Shown: in pieces, positions 54,530 through 56,872 of the stretch
Position numbering within the stretch: position 1 is the stretch's first letter
Layout: each line of letters begins with the position of its first letter
Assembly: GCF_023241715.1 (NCBI RefSeq)
Contig: NZ_JALQCW010000056.1
Span: forward strand, 1-56,872
Direction: 5' to 3'
Origin: Pseudomonas morbosilactucae
GTDB lineage: Bacteria > Pseudomonadota > Gammaproteobacteria > Pseudomonadales > Pseudomonadaceae
Length of the DNA: 56,872 bases
Notes under the pieces: model-generated
Database searches by the model: none
What the model was told of the DNA's origin: nothing
The model's input: only the letters and a program-made list of their open reading frames with translations
Translations under genes and position numbers: made by a program

Positions 54530-56872
54530 ATGAGCACTGAGGGTGCTTCAAGTCCTAGCCGCCTGCTGCCGAATCTGCTCGGCATCCTGCTGCTGCTAAT
54601 GGGCCTGGCCTTGCTGGCCGGGGGGATCAAGCTGAGCATGCTCGGCGGCTCGCTGTACTACCTGCTGGCCGGCCTCGGCCTGATCGTCACCGGCATATTG
54701 CTGCTGGCGGGGCGCAGTGCCGCGCTGGGCCTGTACGGGGTGGTGCTGTTCGCCAGCTCGGTCTGGGCGCTGTGGGAAGTCGGCCTGGATTGGTGGCAAC
54801 TGGTGCCGCGCCTGTCGCTGTTCTTCGTCCTGGGCGTGGTCCTGCTGCTGCCCTGGTTCCGCCGTCCGCTGCTGCGCAACGGCCCGGCACCCCTGGGCAC
54901 TGCGGTACTGAGTGTGGCCGTGATCCTCGCCGGCGGCTCGGCCATCGGCAGCCAGTTCACCCACCCGGGGGAAATCTCTGGCGAACTGGGCCGCGACACC
55001 AGTGACCTGGCCAGCACCGCACCGGCCATGCCCGAAGGCGACTGGCAGGCGTACGGCCGCACCGAGTTCGGTGACCGTTACTCGCCGCTGAAGCAGATTA
55101 CCCCGGCCAATGCTGGCCAGTTGCAGGAAGCCTGGCGCATCCGCACCGGCGACATGCCGACCGCCAAGGACCCGGTGGAGATCACCAACCAGAACACCCC
55201 GCTGAAGGTCAACGGCATGCTCTATGCCTGCACCGCCCACAGCAAGGTGCTGGCACTGGACCCGGACACCGGCAAGGAAATCTGGCGCTTCGACCCGCAG
55301 ATCCAAGGCCCCAACGGTGATGACTTCCGTGGCTGGGCGCACATGACCTGCCGTGGCGTGTCGTACTACGACGAAGCCAACTTCACCAAGGCCGACGCCA
55401 TCAGCACCCCGGCCACCCTGTCGGACGCTGGCAAGGCGATTGCCACCAGTTGCCCGCGTCGCCTGTTCCTGCCGACCGCCGATGCGCGCCTGATCGCCAT
55501 CAATGCCGACACCGGCAAGGTCTGTGAAGACTTCGGCAACAAAGGCGCCGTGGACCTCAAGGCCGGCATCGGCCCATTCACCCCGGGCGGCTACTACTCC
55601 ACCTCGCCTACCGCCATCACTCGCAACCTGGTGATCATCGGCGGCCACGTGACCGACAACGAGTCGACCAACGAGCCTTCCGGCGTGATCCGCGCGTTCG
55701 ACGTGCATGACGGGCACCTGGTGTGGAACTGGGACGCCGGCAACCCCGACGAAACCACCCCGCTGCAGGCAGGCCGCACCTACACCCGCAACTCGCCGAA
55801 CATGTGGTCCCTGGCCAGCGTCGACGAGAAGCTGGGCATGATCTACCTGCCCCTGGGCAACCAGATGCCGGACCAATGGGGCGGCAACCGCAGCCCGGGC
55901 GCCGAGAAGTTCAGCGCCGGCACCGTGGCCCTGGACCTCGACACCGGCAAGCTGCGCTGGAACTACCAGTTCACCCACCACGACTTGTGGGACATGGACG
56001 TGGGCAGCCAACCGACCCTGCTGGACATGAAGACCGCGGACGGCGTCAAGCCAGCGCTGATCCAACCGACCAAGCAAGGCAGCCTGTATGTGCTGGACCG
56101 TCGCGACGGCAAGCCGATCGTACCCATCCAGGAAGTACCGGCCCCTACCGGCGCCGTAGAAGGCGACCACACCGCGCCGACCCAGGCTCGTTCCGACCTG
56201 AACCTGCTGCCACCGCCGCTGGAAGAGAAAGGCATGTGGGGCGCCACGCCATTCGACCAGATGCTGTGCCGCATCCAGTTCAAGGAACTGCGTTACGAAG
56301 GCCAGTACACCCCGCCATCGATCCAGGGCAGCCTGGTCTATCCGGGTAACGTCGGCGTGTTCAACTGGGGCAGCGTCTCGGTGGACCCGGTCCGCCAACT
56401 GCTGTTCACCAGCCCGAACTACATGGCCTTCGTGTCCAAGCTGGTGCCGCGTGCCGAAGTGGCCGCCGACAGCAAGCGCGAAAGCGAAACCTCGGGCGTG
56501 CAACCTAACGCCGGCGCACCTTACGCAGTGATCATGCACCCGTTCATGTCGCCGTTCGGCGTGCCCTGCCAGGCTCCGGCCTGGGGCTATGTGGCCGGTG
56601 TCGACCTGACCACCGCCAAGGTGGTGTGGAAACACAAGAACGGCACCAGCCGCGACAGCTCGCCAGTGCCGATCGGCCTGCCTATCGGCGTACCGAGCAT
56701 GGGCGGCTCCATGGTCACCGCCGGGGGCTCGGCTTCCTCAGCGGCACCCTGGACCAGTACATCCGTGCCTATGACGTGAAGAACGGCAAAGGAACTGTGG
56801 AAGTCCCGCCTGCCAGCCGGCGGCCAAGCCACGCCGATGAGCTACACCGGCAAGGATGGCCAGCAGTACGTG
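54530..56872 (+). CDS. gcd: Membrane-bound PQQ glucose dehydrogenase, 3' end missing, two compensating indels near the end
   Basis: Starts MSTEGASSPSRLLPNLLGIL behind GGAG. Five membrane helices (to about residue 140) anchor it to the inner membrane; the periplasmic PQQ propeller follows (DWQAYGRTEFGDRYSPLKQI, RRLFLPTADARLIAINADTG, NMWSLASVDEKLGMIYLPLG). It oxidises glucose to glucono-lactone and passes electrons to ubiquinone. One base is missing near 56727-56729 and one is extra at 56791-56792; between them the frame is off and meets a stop at 56777. Correcting both gives LGFLSGTLDQYIRAYDVKNG and then ELWKSRLPAGG, in frame to the window end. Forms a glucose unit with oprB. Confidence 0.92.

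Noticed and set aside
54596..56635. 679-residue minus-strand open frame across gcd
   Set aside because: Antisense shadow of gcd, again from codon bias.

Overview
The window is chromosomal DNA of a fluorescent Pseudomonas (P. fluorescens/P. protegens-like). The evidence is the protein sequences (ArgF, GlpF/K/R/D, an AatJQMP/AauSR set, MetE/MetR, OprB-Gcd), high GC with C/G-ending codons, and many Pseudomonas-type REP repeats at gene ends. I see no rRNA, tRNA, CRISPR, insertion sequence or prophage.

Layout. 1-5.4 kb: the 5' part of a molybdopterin oxidoreductase, argF with an overlapping ABC ATPase gene, a PhzF-like gene and ybaK. 5.4-10.9 kb: the glycerol regulon glpF-glpK-glpR-glpD, with candidate GlpR operators before glpF and glpD. 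10.9-13.7 kb: a LysR gene divergent from an MFS exporter and a small NTF2-like gene. 13.7-21 kb: the acidic amino acid ABC transporter aatJQMP and its two-component system aauSR, then glpM. The aatJ promoter region shows two AauR-type palindromes, an IHF site and a sigma-54 promoter.

21-31.2 kb is the least understood part. It has an arginase-fold protein and two half-size DMT transporters, then a MipA-type outer-membrane protein, divergent from an operon for a HAD phosphatase, a class III aminotransferase, an alpha/beta hydrolase, a FemAB/GNAT-like acyltransferase, a sensor kinase and a sigma-54 response regulator. Both plus-strand units have sigma-54 promoters. A near-perfect palindrome with an extra half-site lies in the divergent gap. 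This looks like a self-regulated system that makes and exports a modified amine; its product is unknown.

31.2-41.4 kb: an alpha/beta hydrolase, the metE/metR divergon, small housekeeping genes, a Zur-box-preceded L31 paralogue gene (rpmE2), an FMN glutamate-synthase-like gene, a monooxygenase, a cupin and an amino acid permease. 41.8-56.9 kb: a large peptidoglycan synthase-like gene, a PadR/siderophore-interacting pair resembling E. coli yqjI-yqjH, a membrane protein, a VF530 protein, a Zur-box-preceded ZnuD-like receptor, a MocR/benE divergon, and oprB-gcd of the periplasmic glucose pathway (gcd runs off the end).

Quality. Seven genes between about 36.9 and 56.9 kb carry single-base indels that break otherwise well-conserved reading frames, while I found none in the first 36.9 kb. 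They are probably assembly errors but should be checked. Functional names come from reading the sequences against remembered family members, not from a database search.
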